A stretch of DNA of 6,735 nucleotides from Armatimonadota bacterium (GCA_026419655.1 JANZZA010000639.1:1-6735), one strand, 5' to 3'; shown: positions 1-6,506, counted from the first letter of the stretch. Notes: a model not told the origin generated them from the sequence alone. Program-made: numbers and translations.

Positions 1-2801
1 ACTGACAGCCAGCAGTACTCGCCCGCCGGCAATAGCTCGGTCGCCGAAATGTCGCGCGAGGCGAGAACCTTACCCAGCCCGTCCCAGCCGCCTGCGAAGA
101 CCTCAAGCGTGGCCAGGGACACCGGGCGGAGGCCCTCCCCCACCACCCCCGGGGAAACACCCGTGGGAAGCTTCAAGCGGAAGCAGGCCAAATAGCGGCC
201 CGGACGCACGTCTGTATACGGGCCAAAAACCACATGCGTCGCCTCACCGGGAGCCGACGGAGTAGCCCAGCCGTAACCAAAAAGGGCCTCCTCGTCAGCC
301 ACCTGCTTCCCAGCGTTATGGCGCAGAGTAGTCGCAGGCCATACCCCTGCGAGCTCACACGAGCCGACGCTCAGGCCTTCTGGGTGCGGTACAACCCTAA
401 GCTCGCCCTGGTAGCAGTCTTCCCTGCGTCCGCATTTCACGGTGATGGACACTGCCCCAGGCGCCCTGTCTGCCGGCACGGCGAGCGAAAAGTCCCTCAG
501 ATTTAGGGACTCGCCAGCGTCCAGGTTTACGCGCAAAGACCTGGACACGGGGCCGGCTGCTATTGCGACTTCTGCCGACACCCTGCGCGAAGAGGCGTTG
601 GCCACATGAAGAGGCACGCGCGTGGCAGTATCAGCCAGCACAGTCCAGCGGATACGCTCGTTGACGCCCGTGCAGCCAATGAGAACGCGGCCGTCGGCCC
701 ATTTGCGCAGCGCCGCAAAGGCTTCATCGAGGCGGGCGGGTTTGAAGCGGCGCTGGTCAAGGGCACGAGCCATCTCGGCGTGAAGGCTGCAGTGGTGTGC
801 ATAATTGTGCAAGTCTGAGTAGACAAGAATGATGGCCGGGGGATACAGGCGGCGGGCAATGTCCTCTACGCGCGTCACAACCCACCTGACGGCCTCAGCA
901 CGCTTCTCGTCCGAGGAAAAGGCTTGCGGAAAGTCCGGGGTGCCAAGGAACATGTGCTGCCAGTAGGCCAGCTCATGATAGACAACTGGTACGCCGCCCG
1001 GCAAAACGTCCATGCGGGCCGGCGCGGCGTTTATAGTCAGGCCTGCGGGCCGGGTGAGAGCGGCGTACCGCTGGAGCACCTCGCGCTTCGTCATGCCCCA
1101 GGCGTCTATCCAGGAAAGATCGGCCTCCTGGCAAGCCTCGGCAGTATGGCGGGCAAACTGGTCAAGGTTGGGCATGACATCCGGGTAGCAGTACCCGGCA
1201 CCTGAGCAACCAGCGAAGAAGCCGTCATTGGGTGTAGCAGTTTCGTAGAAATACTCTAACATGGCCGGGAAGTAGCGGGCCATGAGCGGATTGATGCCCC
1301 AGTTCATCGGCACCGACCCGCGCTCTGCTTCAAACCAGGAGCCATAGAAAAAGGGAATAGGCCCCTTCATGGTGTCGCCCTCGCTGGTCATGAAGCAGAC
1401 GTAAAACTTTTCGGGCTGAGGTTTGACATTGTTGGGCGTGAAAGAATGGCGCTGGCGGATGGTCTTGCCGCGCGGCTTGATCTGGGTATGGAAGCTCCAG
1501 TTGGGGCCGAAGTGGAAGGAGTAGTGGCCGTACTGCGAGATAAGCGTGCACCATTCTCCTTCGGGCTCCCCGTAGCCGGTAATCATGGCAGGCGGCTCAA
1601 GGGCGGCCAGGATGCGCCTGTACATCTCTGCTTGCTCGGGACTGCCGCCTACCTTCGAGCCGCCATAGCTTTCCATGACCGTCGGCACAGCGCAGAGGTT
1701 GAACACGAAGCCCCCGTGCATGACCGGCCAGTCGAAACCGGCCATCTGGCAATAGCCAGCGTGGAAGCCATCCACATAGCCGTCAACGGCATGGGCGAAG
1801 CGGCGATTACAGCGAGGGAGAACATGCTGCAGGGCCCATGCATAAGCTTCGACAGAATTCTTGAACTTGCCTCGGAAGTCCTGCACCACGGGCAAGTTAA
1901 GAAGCTCCGGCAAAGGCCTGGGCTGTGTCGGCGGTGGTGGAACGCCCTCTGGGGAGACGAATCTCACGCGCCGCCAAAGGACACGTGCGCCACCGCCCGC
2001 GACGTGAAGCTGGATGAGAGCGAAGGTGTGGCGGCCGGACAGACGCGAAAGCTCCCGGATATTCCAGCGCTGGGTGCCGGGCTGATGCTGAAGTGGCAAG
2101 CAAAGGTCGTCTTCATGGCCGGCAATCTGGCCATCGGCGTTGCGGTCCCACGTGAGCTTGATCATCCAGCCAGCCCCGGGGCCTTCAAGGGCGGCGACCT
2201 GGACCTCAAGAAGCGGGTACCGGTCCAGGTCAATGGTCACGGGGCCGTAGCTCATGAAGCCCCAGTCCTCGCCCGGGTTGGGATTGGCCTCAGTGAGCCA
2301 GAAGCCCTGGTCCGGCGATGGAGCAAGCTGCGCTACTGCCAGTCGCCAGTTTACGGCCTCTTCGCGCGGCGCAGCAGCGAAGTCTACGCCCGCCCAGTCC
2401 TGGCCGGCCAGAAGCTCCGTTGCGCAGCCTTCCAGCAGGGCAGGGGAGACAGGAAGGACATCGTCAACCCCGGCCAGGGAAAGCGCTACGCAGCGACTGC
2501 CGTCCACGGCGGGGTCATAGACGACAAGGCCACTGGCGGTGGGAGCAAAATGCTGAAGGGCCTCGCGGAAGCCTGGCAGGCGCTGATACGTGAGGCCATT
2601 GCGCCTGGCGTAGAGGTCCAGCCAGGGCTGGTCCCAGGGGTTGCCGTAGTCGAGGTAAAAAAGCGGCCCGGCGCGGTTTACAAGGCCCTGCAGGGCCTCA
2701 ATGGTGCACCGACTGTCCCAGCTAAGCTGGCGGGCATCGAGGACCAGGATGGGTTGAGCTGCAGGAATCGCAAGGAGGAAGACAGTCAGCCCTGGCAGCA
2801 A
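1..2801 (-). CDS. GxGYxYP-family putative glycoside hydrolase, secreted, multidomain (C-terminus beyond left edge)
   Basis: The minus strand stays open from a TTG at 2801 to the left edge: 933 codons, no stop. The start is fixed by an in-frame TGA at 2810-2808 and a Shine-Dalgarno AAGAGGTGAT just upstream. Order of parts: short hydrophobic signal-like N-terminus (MLPGLTVFLLAIPAAQ); N-terminal GxGYxYP-type domain, about 17-160 (ILVLDARQLSW, LVVYDP, LAGVDDVLPVS); an extra beta-rich module, about 163-281, containing an EF-hand-like loop D219-x-N-x-D-G-x-I-xxx-E230; a Pro-rich linker, 284-298; the GxGYxYP C-terminal domain, about 300-700, with the signature GAGYCYP at 534-540 and conserved-looking YHELAYW (608-614) and VYSDLHNYAHH (660-670); then beta-sandwich-like sequence to the edge. 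GxGYxYP proteins (Pfam GxGYxYP_N/_C) are predicted glycoside hydrolases of unproven substrate. Expected location is periplasmic or extracellular. Family assignment is strong; catalytic activity and residues are inference. The protein is longer than the two family domains alone require. Confidence 0.9.
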   Translation of the reverse strand, partial: MLPGLTVFLLAIPAAQPILVLDARQLSWDSRCTIEALQGLVNRAGPLFYLDYGNPWDQPWLDLYARRNGLTYQRLPGFREALQHFAPTASGLVVYDPAVDGSRCVALSLAGVDDVLPVSPALLEGCATELLAGQDWAGVDFAAAPREEAVNWRLAVAQLAPSPDQGFWLTEANPNPGEDWGFMSYGPVTIDLDRYPLLEVQVAALEGPGAGWMIKLTWDRNADGQIAGHEDDLCLPLQHQPGTQRWNIRELSRLSGRHTFALIQLHVAGGGARVLWRRVRFVSPEGVPPPPTQPRPLPELLNLPVVQDFRGKFKNSVEAYAWALQHVLPRCNRRFAHAVDGYVDGFHAGYCQMAGFDWPVMHGGFVFNLCAVPTVMESYGGSKVGGSPEQAEMYRRILAALEPPAMITGYGEPEGEWCTLISQYGHYSFHFGPNWSFHTQIKPRGKTIRQRHSFTPNNVKPQPEKFYVCFMTSEGDTMKGPIPFFYGSWFEAERGSVPMNWGINPLMARYFPAMLEYFYETATPNDGFFAGCSGAGYCYPDVMPNLDQFARHTAEACQEADLSWIDAWGMTKREVLQRYAALTRPAGLTINAAPARMDVLPGGVPVVYHELAYWQHMFLGTPDFPQAFSSDEKRAEAVRWVVTRVEDIARRLYPPAIILVYSDLHNYAHHCSLHAEMARALDQRRFKPARLDEAFAALRKWADGRVLIGCTGVNERIRWTVLADTATRVPLHVANASSRRVSAEVAIAAGPVSRSLRVNLDAGESLNLRDFSLAVPADRAPGAVSITVKCGRREDCYQGELRVVPHPEGLSVGSCELAGVWPATTLRHNAGKQVADEEALFGYGWATPSAPGEATHVVFGPYTDVRPGRYLACFRLKLPTGVSPGVVGEGLRPVSLATLEVFAGGWDGLGKVLASRDISATELLPAGEYCWLS

Positions 2802-2807
2802 GGCACA

Positions 2808-2816
2808 TCACCTCTT
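2808..2816 (-). promoter_or_regulatory. Ribosome binding site deciding a TTG start
   Basis: Reading the minus strand, AGAGGTGAT lies upstream of the TTG at 2801, with nine bases between GAGG and the start. It matches most of the anti-SD complement AGGAGGTGAT. An in-frame TGA overlaps its end, so no upstream start is possible. The ATG at 2808 and GTG at 2806 lie in other frames. Confidence 0.65.
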
Positions 2817-2824
2817 GTGTGACG

Positions 2825-2933
2825 GTTGCAAAACTACCCATTGTCTAAGTACCGCTGCGGCAGCGGCACAGGACTGGGCACAAAAGTTAGACTGCAGGCG
2901 CGCTAAGCGTTGGCTGCAGGAGGGTTTTGCAAC
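2825..2933 (-). promoter_or_regulatory. Candidate structured 5' leader RNA (three-way junction) of the GxGYxYP gene
   Basis: Nested complementary segments span the space just upstream of the ribosome binding site. P1 is a perfect 10-bp pair, GTTGCAAAAC at 2825-2834 with GTTTTGCAAC at 2924-2933. P2 is a 6-bp pair, GTCTAA at 2843-2848 with TTAGAC at 2887-2892. P3 stacks directly on P2: 2849-2857 with 2861-2869, nine pairs including one that is U·G only in minus-strand RNA, with a 3-nt loop. P4 is 2893-2897 with 2914-2918, plus a small inner CGC/GCG. In minus-strand RNA this gives a closing helix with two arms, ending about nine bases before the SD. The pairing is read from sequence; a regulatory role is inference. 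It matches no riboswitch class I recognise. Confidence 0.35.
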
Positions 2934-2977
2934 AATCGCCTTGTGGGTTTTTCGGGTGGCGACGAGGCCTGGGCGGA

Positions 2978-2999
2978 TGTCTTGAGGTTGTCTTGAGGT
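2978..2999. repeat. Tandem 11-bp direct repeat
   Basis: TGTCTTGAGGT occurs twice with no gap (2978-2988 and 2989-2999). It lies between the thioredoxin-like gene and the candidate leader. It may be a simple slippage repeat; no function is apparent. Confidence 0.7.
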
Positions 3000-3028
3000 T
3001 GTGTTCGATGTCTCTTCGCTGGCGCCAT

Positions 3029-3661
3029 TCAATGCGCATGGCTGCACTGGGCTGAGTGTACGTGCCCCGGTACCTGCTGGGGGCCCTGCGGTTGAGCCGG
3101 GGAGGCAGACGGCGGTGCCCCCTTCACCTGCACGCGCCTGGCAGGCCGGCCTGTCTTCTCCTTGACCTGGCTCTCAATGACGAGGTGCAGGTCGTTCATG
3201 TTGACGCCATGGCCGGCGCCGCCCATGAGTGGTCCCTGAAACATGACCAGCCCCCTGCCGGGTAACCGGAAGGCCATCCTGCCATTTACCAGCAGGCCCA
3301 TTTCGCAGCCGATCTTGGCCTCTGCAGCAGCCTTAGCGTTGGCGGGGTCTTTGGTGTCCTTGAATACGACGCGGACCTGGTTGGGGTACTCCTGAGGGAG
3401 CTGTTTGAGGGCGTTGATGGTCTCGGCGTGGCAGGGGTTGGCGCTGTTGATGAAGACAGTCACCTTTACTGGGGCTTTCTCTGGCCCGATTGGCTTGGGG
3501 ACCTCAATGTGTTGGGGCTTGGCGGGCTGGGTATGCTCTTCGGTCTTTGGTTTGGACTTGAAGACGCCTGCTGCTCCATGGGCAATGAAGTTCCACATGG
3601 GTATGACCAAGATAAGTGCGATGACCACGATTGCGGTCTTGGTGTTGTTTGACGGCTTCAT
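3029..3661 (-). CDS. Membrane-anchored thioredoxin-fold protein with His-rich C-terminal tail
   Basis: 210 residues. The ATG at 3661 is chosen over an in-frame start at 3739 because AGAGGTAAG (3676-3668) precedes it and a promoter lies just upstream, within the longer reading. Parts: cytoplasmic KPSNNTK; one membrane segment, about 9-29; a Lys/Pro/Glu-rich stalk, 33-63; a thioredoxin-like domain, about 64-167 (VKVTVFINSANPCHAETINAL, VRVVFKDTKD, IGCEMGLLVNG, FQGP); a Pro/Gln linker; and a tail GHVHSAQCSHAH (199-210). The usual CxxC position reads A74-N-P-C77, so only the second Cys is present; other Cys are C119 and C206. The domain should face the periplasm or outside. Possible roles are a redox partner using C77 with C119, or metal binding through the tail; neither is shown. 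It precedes the GxGYxYP gene by 227 bp on the same strand, so co-transcription is possible but not evident. Confidence 0.85.
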   Translation of the reverse strand: MKPSNNTKTAIVVIALILVIPMWNFIAHGAAGVFKSKPKTEEHTQPAKPQHIEVPKPIGPEKAPVKVTVFINSANPCHAETINALKQLPQEYPNQVRVVFKDTKDPANAKAAAEAKIGCEMGLLVNGRMAFRLPGRGLVMFQGPLMGGAGHGVNMNDLHLVIESQVKEKTGRPARRVQVKGAPPSASPAQPQGPQQVPGHVHSAQCSHAH

Positions 3662-3688
3662 GGTTGTCTTACCTCTGAGAACGCTAAT

Positions 3689-3717
3689 ATGATAGCCTTC
3701 ATGGGTTTTCTGGGCAA
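3689..3717 (-). promoter_or_regulatory. Sigma70-type promoter for the thioredoxin-like gene
   Basis: On the minus strand, a -35 box TTGCCC (3717-3712) and a -10 box TATCAT (3694-3689, five of six to consensus) are separated by exactly 17 bp. Transcription would start near 3682, leaving a short leader with the SD AGAGGTAAG before the ATG at 3661. This supports that start over the longer reading. Confidence 0.6.
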
Positions 3718-3897
3718 GTGTGGGTTGTGGCTGGGACACACATTGCGCGGGGCTGGTTGGTTGGGCTTGATGGTGTGGGGAAGATGCGCCGGGGACGTGT
3801 GATTCCGACTTGAATCAAGACTCAGGCCTTACTGAGGCCGGCAGGTCCTGGGATAGCTGGCCTCGAGGGCTGCGGACTAAAGTAGCATGGCGGCTTT

Positions 3898-4018
3898 GTT
3901 GAAGTCGCAGGTCGGTATTCCGTCCCAGTGGTTAGGTCAAAGGTCGGTATTAGCCCTGGGAAATGAGTTCGAAGGTCGGTAATCCTGGGGATAGCAATTG
4001 AGTTCAAAGGTCGGTATT
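3898..4018. repeat. Four-unit direct repeat array, core GGTCGGTATT, period 32/32/35 bp
   Basis: The core GGTCGGTATT starts at 3910, 3942 and 4009; a one-base variant GGTCGGTAAT starts at 3974. Similarity extends upstream of each core as (G/T)TC(A/G)(A/C)A preceded by a TGAG/TTAG/TGAA-like stretch, giving units of about 22 bp with unrelated 10-13-bp gaps. Spacings of 32 bp are close to three helical turns, placing at least the first three copies on one DNA face. This fits repeated binding sites for a regulator, or a decayed tandem repeat. The gaps are too short for a CRISPR array. Confidence 0.8.
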
Positions 4019-4113
4019 TCCGCCGCGGGTGGAACAACCTCAGCGCCATACCGGGAACACCATTGTGAAGGGGAGGCAACCAGCCGCAGGCGGCGAATGG
4101 GTTAGCGGGCCTG

Positions 4114-4137
4114 GCGGAAGCGTGTGTGCGCTTACGC
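4114..4137 (+). promoter_or_regulatory. Hairpin in the leader of the D-aminopeptidase gene
   Basis: GCG(4114-4116)-G-AAGCG pairs with CGCTT-A-CGC (4129-4137) around a TGTGTG loop: eight pairs with one G/A mismatch. It ends 31 bp before the ATG at 4169 and has no T-run, so it is not a standard terminator. A smaller GCCG/CGGC hairpin lies at 4083-4094. Function unknown. Confidence 0.3.
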
Positions 4138-4168
4138 AGCAGACGGCACTGTTGAGGGAGGGTGAGCG

Positions 4169-4963
4169 ATGAAGGTTTACATATCCTGCGACATGGAAGG
4201 AACGACTGGAGTAGTCTCATGGGACCAGGTTCGCAAGGGGCACCCTGAGTTCGAGGTGTGCCGGAGGTTGCTGCTTGGAGACGTGAATGCGGCGATTGAA
4301 GGGGCGCTGGAGGCTGGGGCACAGGAAATAATCGTGGCCGATATGCACGACGGGAGCCTCATTTTGCCGACTGCAGAGCTGCATCCGGCGGCCAGGTACG
4401 TGGTGGGTGTCCCACATTATGGGCCGCGGTTTCCCTACCTCGATGAGAGCTTCGACGCGGTCTTTTTGATTGCCTACCACGCGATGGCTGGCACGTATCC
4501 AGCGGTCTTGTGCCACACCATGACTGGGGAGTGGGTTGAATATGCCGTGAATGGCACGCCTGTGGGGGAAGTCGAGATTGATGCGGCGCTGGCTGGGGCG
4601 GTTGGGGTGCCCGTGGTGATGGTGACGGGCGACCAGGCTGTGTGTGCGGAGGCGCGGCGGTTTCTGGGCGACATCGAGACAGTGGAGGTTAAGCAGGCCG
4701 TAGATCCCCAGCGCGCCCTGTGTCTGCCGAAAGAGAGGACCTGGCCGATGATAAGGGAAGCAGCGAAACGAGCCCTGCAGAGGGCAGCGGAAATTAAGCC
4801 TTTCGGCTTCGGGTCGCCGGTTGAGATAAGCATCAGATACCGCAATGCGGACCAGGTGCCGAAGGGCGACGGTGTGACCAGCCACAACCCGGATACCTGG
4901 ACGGTAGTGTATAAGTATGAGCGCTTTGAGGAGCACTATGGAGGCGTGTGGAAGTGCAGATAG
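4169..4963 (+). CDS. M55-family D-aminopeptidase (DppA-like)
   Basis: 264 residues, close to the roughly 270 of Bacillus DppA. The start follows the SD GGGAGGGTGA and places the N-terminal MKVYISCDMEG as in the family. Family M55 enzymes are zinc-dependent, self-compartmentalising aminopeptidases that release N-terminal D-amino acids from short peptides. Residues matching the known DppA zinc ligands are D8, E10, H60, H104 (in AYHAMAG) and E134 (PVGEVEID); H116 (LCHTM) matches the catalytic His. The last two are shifted by one, consistent with a one-residue insertion. There is no signal peptide, so it is cytoplasmic. It probably recycles D-Ala-containing peptides, such as peptidoglycan fragments, but substrate is inferred from the family. 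No dipeptide transporter genes (dpp) adjoin it here. The DUF1232 gene starts 29 bp downstream on the same strand, suggesting a shared transcript. Confidence 0.93.
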   Translation: MKVYISCDMEGTTGVVSWDQVRKGHPEFEVCRRLLLGDVNAAIEGALEAGAQEIIVADMHDGSLILPTAELHPAARYVVGVPHYGPRFPYLDESFDAVFLIAYHAMAGTYPAVLCHTMTGEWVEYAVNGTPVGEVEIDAALAGAVGVPVVMVTGDQAVCAEARRFLGDIETVEVKQAVDPQRALCLPKERTWPMIREAAKRALQRAAEIKPFGFGSPVEISIRYRNADQVPKGDGVTSHNPDTWTVVYKYERFEEHYGGVWKCR

Positions 4964-4992
4964 GGACCCCGAAGTAGTCGAGGGTGGAGGGA

Positions 4993-5487
4993 ATGGGCGA
5001 CCACCGGGAGAGACTGGGCGCCGAGGACGCGGAGGCTGAAGCGGACGCATCAGGCGAGGCGCGCGAGTGGCTTGAACGGACGCGCGGACAGATGGATGAG
5101 GCAGATGTGGCGGAGGCGGCCCGGAAGGCAGGTGAGGCGGAGGCCGCCGTGAGAAAGGCTGGCGCGCTGCGGCGGCACGTGGCGCGGGTGCGCGTACTGG
5201 TGAGGATGCTACAGGACTGGCGGGCCGGGCGGTACCAGGATGTGCCCTGGCAGACGCTGGCAAGCGTGGCGGCGCTGGTGCTGTACCTGGCCAACCCGAT
5301 TGACCTTATCCCTGATTTCTTGCCCGGCGTGGGGTATGCCGACGACCTGGCAGTAATTGCTCTTGTGTGGGCGGCCGTGCGGCGCGACGCCGAGAATTAT
5401 GCCTCCTGGAAGTTGGCGAGCGAAGGCCTGTCAGCCGAGGAAGCCAAGCTTTTGCTGAGGGCTTTCCCGCGGCTGGCAGAGCAATAG
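4993..5487 (+). CDS. DUF1232 (YkvA-like) protein
   Basis: 164 residues from the ATG at 4993, which has CGAGGG (4979-4984) eight bases upstream; an in-frame GTG at 4984 would add three residues but has a poorly spaced SD. Residues 1-60 are acidic, Ala/Glu-rich and likely helical or coiled coil; 61-82 are basic (RRHVARVRVLVRMLQDWRAGR). The DUF1232 core is about 88-130, with the diagnostic NPIDLIPDFLPGVGYADD at 101-118 inside a hydrophobic stretch that may associate with the membrane. The C-terminus (EGLSAEEAKLLLRAF) is helical. DUF1232 is widespread but of unknown function. Position directly after the D-aminopeptidase gene suggests co-expression only. The end of the gene, including its stop, is repeated just downstream. 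Confidence 0.9.
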   Translation: MGDHRERLGAEDAEAEADASGEAREWLERTRGQMDEADVAEAARKAGEAEAAVRKAGALRRHVARVRVLVRMLQDWRAGRYQDVPWQTLASVAALVLYLANPIDLIPDFLPGVGYADDLAVIALVWAAVRRDAENYASWKLASEGLSAEEAKLLLRAFPRLAEQ

Positions 5488-5488
5488 G
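5460..5488 (+). repeat. Direct repeat, copy 1: 3' end of the DUF1232 gene
   Basis: These 29 bases cover the last codons and TAG stop of the DUF1232 gene. They match 5521-5549 at 27 of 29 positions; the differences are C/T at 5470 versus 5530 and A/G at 5480 versus 5541 or an adjacent base. Confidence 0.85.
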
Positions 5489-5520
5489 AAGGAGACGACG
5501 CCGAAGTCGGCAGCGTCATA

Positions 5521-5549
5521 GGCTTTCCCGTGGCTGGCAGGGCAATAGG
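5521..5549 (+). repeat. Direct repeat, copy 2 (non-coding)
   Basis: A 27/29 copy of 5460-5488, shifted 61 bp downstream into the intergenic space. The 32 bases between the copies show no clear relation to the coding sequence before copy 1, so only this short piece looks duplicated. It may be a remnant of a tandem duplication. Confidence 0.85.
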
Positions 5550-5570
5550 GTGCAGAGCTTAGAGGGCAGG

Positions 5571-5592
5571 GCGCAGCCACAAGCGGCTGCGC
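5571..5592. terminator. GC-rich hairpin between convergent genes, possible terminator without U-tract
   Basis: GCGCAGCC (5571-5578) pairs perfectly with GGCTGCGC (5585-5592) around a 6-nt loop. It lies 83 bp after the DUF1232 stop and 144 bp beyond the YugP-like gene's stop. No T-run follows on either strand, so intrinsic termination is uncertain. A weaker inverted repeat GCCCTG/CAGGGC is at 5639-5659. No gene is seen in 5488-5735. Confidence 0.35.
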
Positions 5593-5735
5593 TGGCCAGT
5601 AAAGCAGCAGGTCAACTTGCGCCGGCCGAGGGAGAACGGCCCTGGCGCCGCCTCAGGGCGACTGTCCGCATCCGCAGCGGCGAACCAGAAGGGTAGCCGC
5701 CCCTGCACTGCGTGTGGGGTGGTTCTGGCCGATAG

Positions 5736-6410
5736 CTAATCCTCCCGGCGCAGCATCAGCAGCCGGACGAGCTGGAGAATGGCCATCAGAGCAGCGGCGA
5801 CGTAAGTCAGGGCAGCGGCGTTGAGGACTTCGCGGGCCGCAGGTACCTCGTCAGCCGCCAGAATTCCCGTCTCCTCGACCAGGCGGATGGCGCGGCGGCT
5901 TGCGTCAAACTCAACGGGCAGCGTCACGAGCATGAACAGGACAGTAGCCGAGAAGAGAAGGATGGCCACGTTCTGCAGCATCGGGCTTGCGAAAAACAGG
6001 CCGATGATGAACAGCAGGATCCACAGATGGCTGGTTGCGGCCAGGGGCACGAGGGCGTTTCGGAAGCCCAGAGCAGCATAGCCTGTGGCGTGCTGGATGG
6101 CGTGGCCGGCTTCGTGGGCGGCAACGCCGATGGCGGCCAGAGAGGGCTGGGAGTACACTTCGGGCGAAAGCCGAAGGACCTTGTTGCGGGGATCGTAATG
6201 GTCGCTGAGCATTCCCTGACTGGGCTCAATCCGGACGTCATAAATGCCCGCGAGCTGAAGCAGGTAACGAGCAGCGTCGGCCCCAGAAAGACCCCGCCGC
6301 GCAGCCACCCGCGACCATCTTCCGAAAGCCGACGAGACCTTTATCTGGGCGTAGATGCCCAGCAGCACCGCCGGCATCAGAATTATCAGCGTCCAGTCCC
6401 AGAGAAACAT
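5736..6410 (-). CDS. YugP-like membrane zinc metallopeptidase
   Basis: 224 residues from the ATG at 6410, chosen because MFLWDWTLIILMP resembles YugP N-termini and GGAGGTG (6426-6420) lies nine bases upstream; an in-frame GTG at 6428 would overlap that SD. This is the Zn_peptidase_2 (YugP) family of integral membrane metallopeptidases, substrate unknown. Visible features: first membrane segment, about 6-23; the conserved SDHYDPRNKVLRLS block (69-82); the zinc motif HEAGH at 99-103, followed by AIQHATGY; membrane segments about 129-142, 147-166 and 198-219; and LPVEFDASRRA (164-174), where E167 is a candidate third ligand. The C-terminus is basic then acidic (LRRED). Length is typical and nothing looks broken. 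It is convergent with the DUF1232 gene and appears to be a single-gene unit within the window. Confidence 0.93.
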   Translation of the reverse strand: MFLWDWTLIILMPAVLLGIYAQIKVSSAFGRWSRVAARRGLSGADAARYLLQLAGIYDVRIEPSQGMLSDHYDPRNKVLRLSPEVYSQPSLAAIGVAAHEAGHAIQHATGYAALGFRNALVPLAATSHLWILLFIIGLFFASPMLQNVAILLFSATVLFMLVTLPVEFDASRRAIRLVEETGILAADEVPAAREVLNAAALTYVAAALMAILQLVRLLMLRRED

Positions 6411-6480
6411 TCCCCATAACACCTCCACAACAGCAAAACGTCATGCAGCAAAAACCTGTTCCGCAATCAGCCCTACATAG

Positions 6481-6506
6481 AGTATACCAGCATGTGGCCG
6501 GGGCAA
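6481..6506 (-). promoter_or_regulatory. Weak promoter candidate for the YugP-like gene
   Basis: Minus strand: TATACT (6486-6481) is a near-consensus -10 box about 55 bp before the SD. A TTGCCC box at 6506-6501, identical to the -35 of the thioredoxin-like gene, is only 14 bp away, which is too close for sigma70. Only the -10 is suggestive. Confidence 0.25.

Larger units (their letters stand above)
3718..4168. other. Long divergent intergenic region
   Basis: About 450 bp separate the minus-strand thioredoxin-like promoter from the plus-strand D-aminopeptidase gene. I see no credible gene. It holds an 11-bp palindrome CTTGAATCAAG (3809-3819), a small inverted repeat CTCAG/CTGAG (3821-3836), the four-unit direct repeat array at 3898-4018 and a leader hairpin at 4114-4137. 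I could not find a convincing -35/-10 pair for the plus-strand unit. Confidence 0.7.

Noticed and set aside
1446..2822. 458-residue plus-strand open reading frame
   Set aside because: It is exactly antisense to the GxGYxYP gene. Its sequence is low in typical domain features, while the minus strand gives a signal peptide and the family signature. GC-rich codon bias explains the long shadow.
2825..2933. Small insertion element with 10-bp terminal inverted repeats
   Set aside because: No target-site duplication flanks the repeats. The internal nested pairings and location before an SD fit a leader RNA better, though this is not excluded.
2808..3047. 79-residue minus-strand open reading frame between the thioredoxin-like and GxGYxYP genes
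   Set aside because: No good ribosome binding site and no domain. It overlaps the thioredoxin-like gene's end and the candidate leader, and its stop lies inside the next gene's SD.
3898..4018. CRISPR-like array
   Set aside because: The conserved part is 10-22 bp with imperfect matches and gaps of only 10-13 bp. No cas genes are present.
3822..4322. 166-residue minus-strand open reading frame
   Set aside because: It runs through the direct repeat array and overlaps the start of the D-aminopeptidase gene. Composition is Pro-rich and no domain is recognisable.
4217..5263. 348-residue minus-strand open reading frame
   Set aside because: It is Pro/Arg/His-rich and antisense to the D-aminopeptidase and DUF1232 genes, both of which carry clear family motifs.
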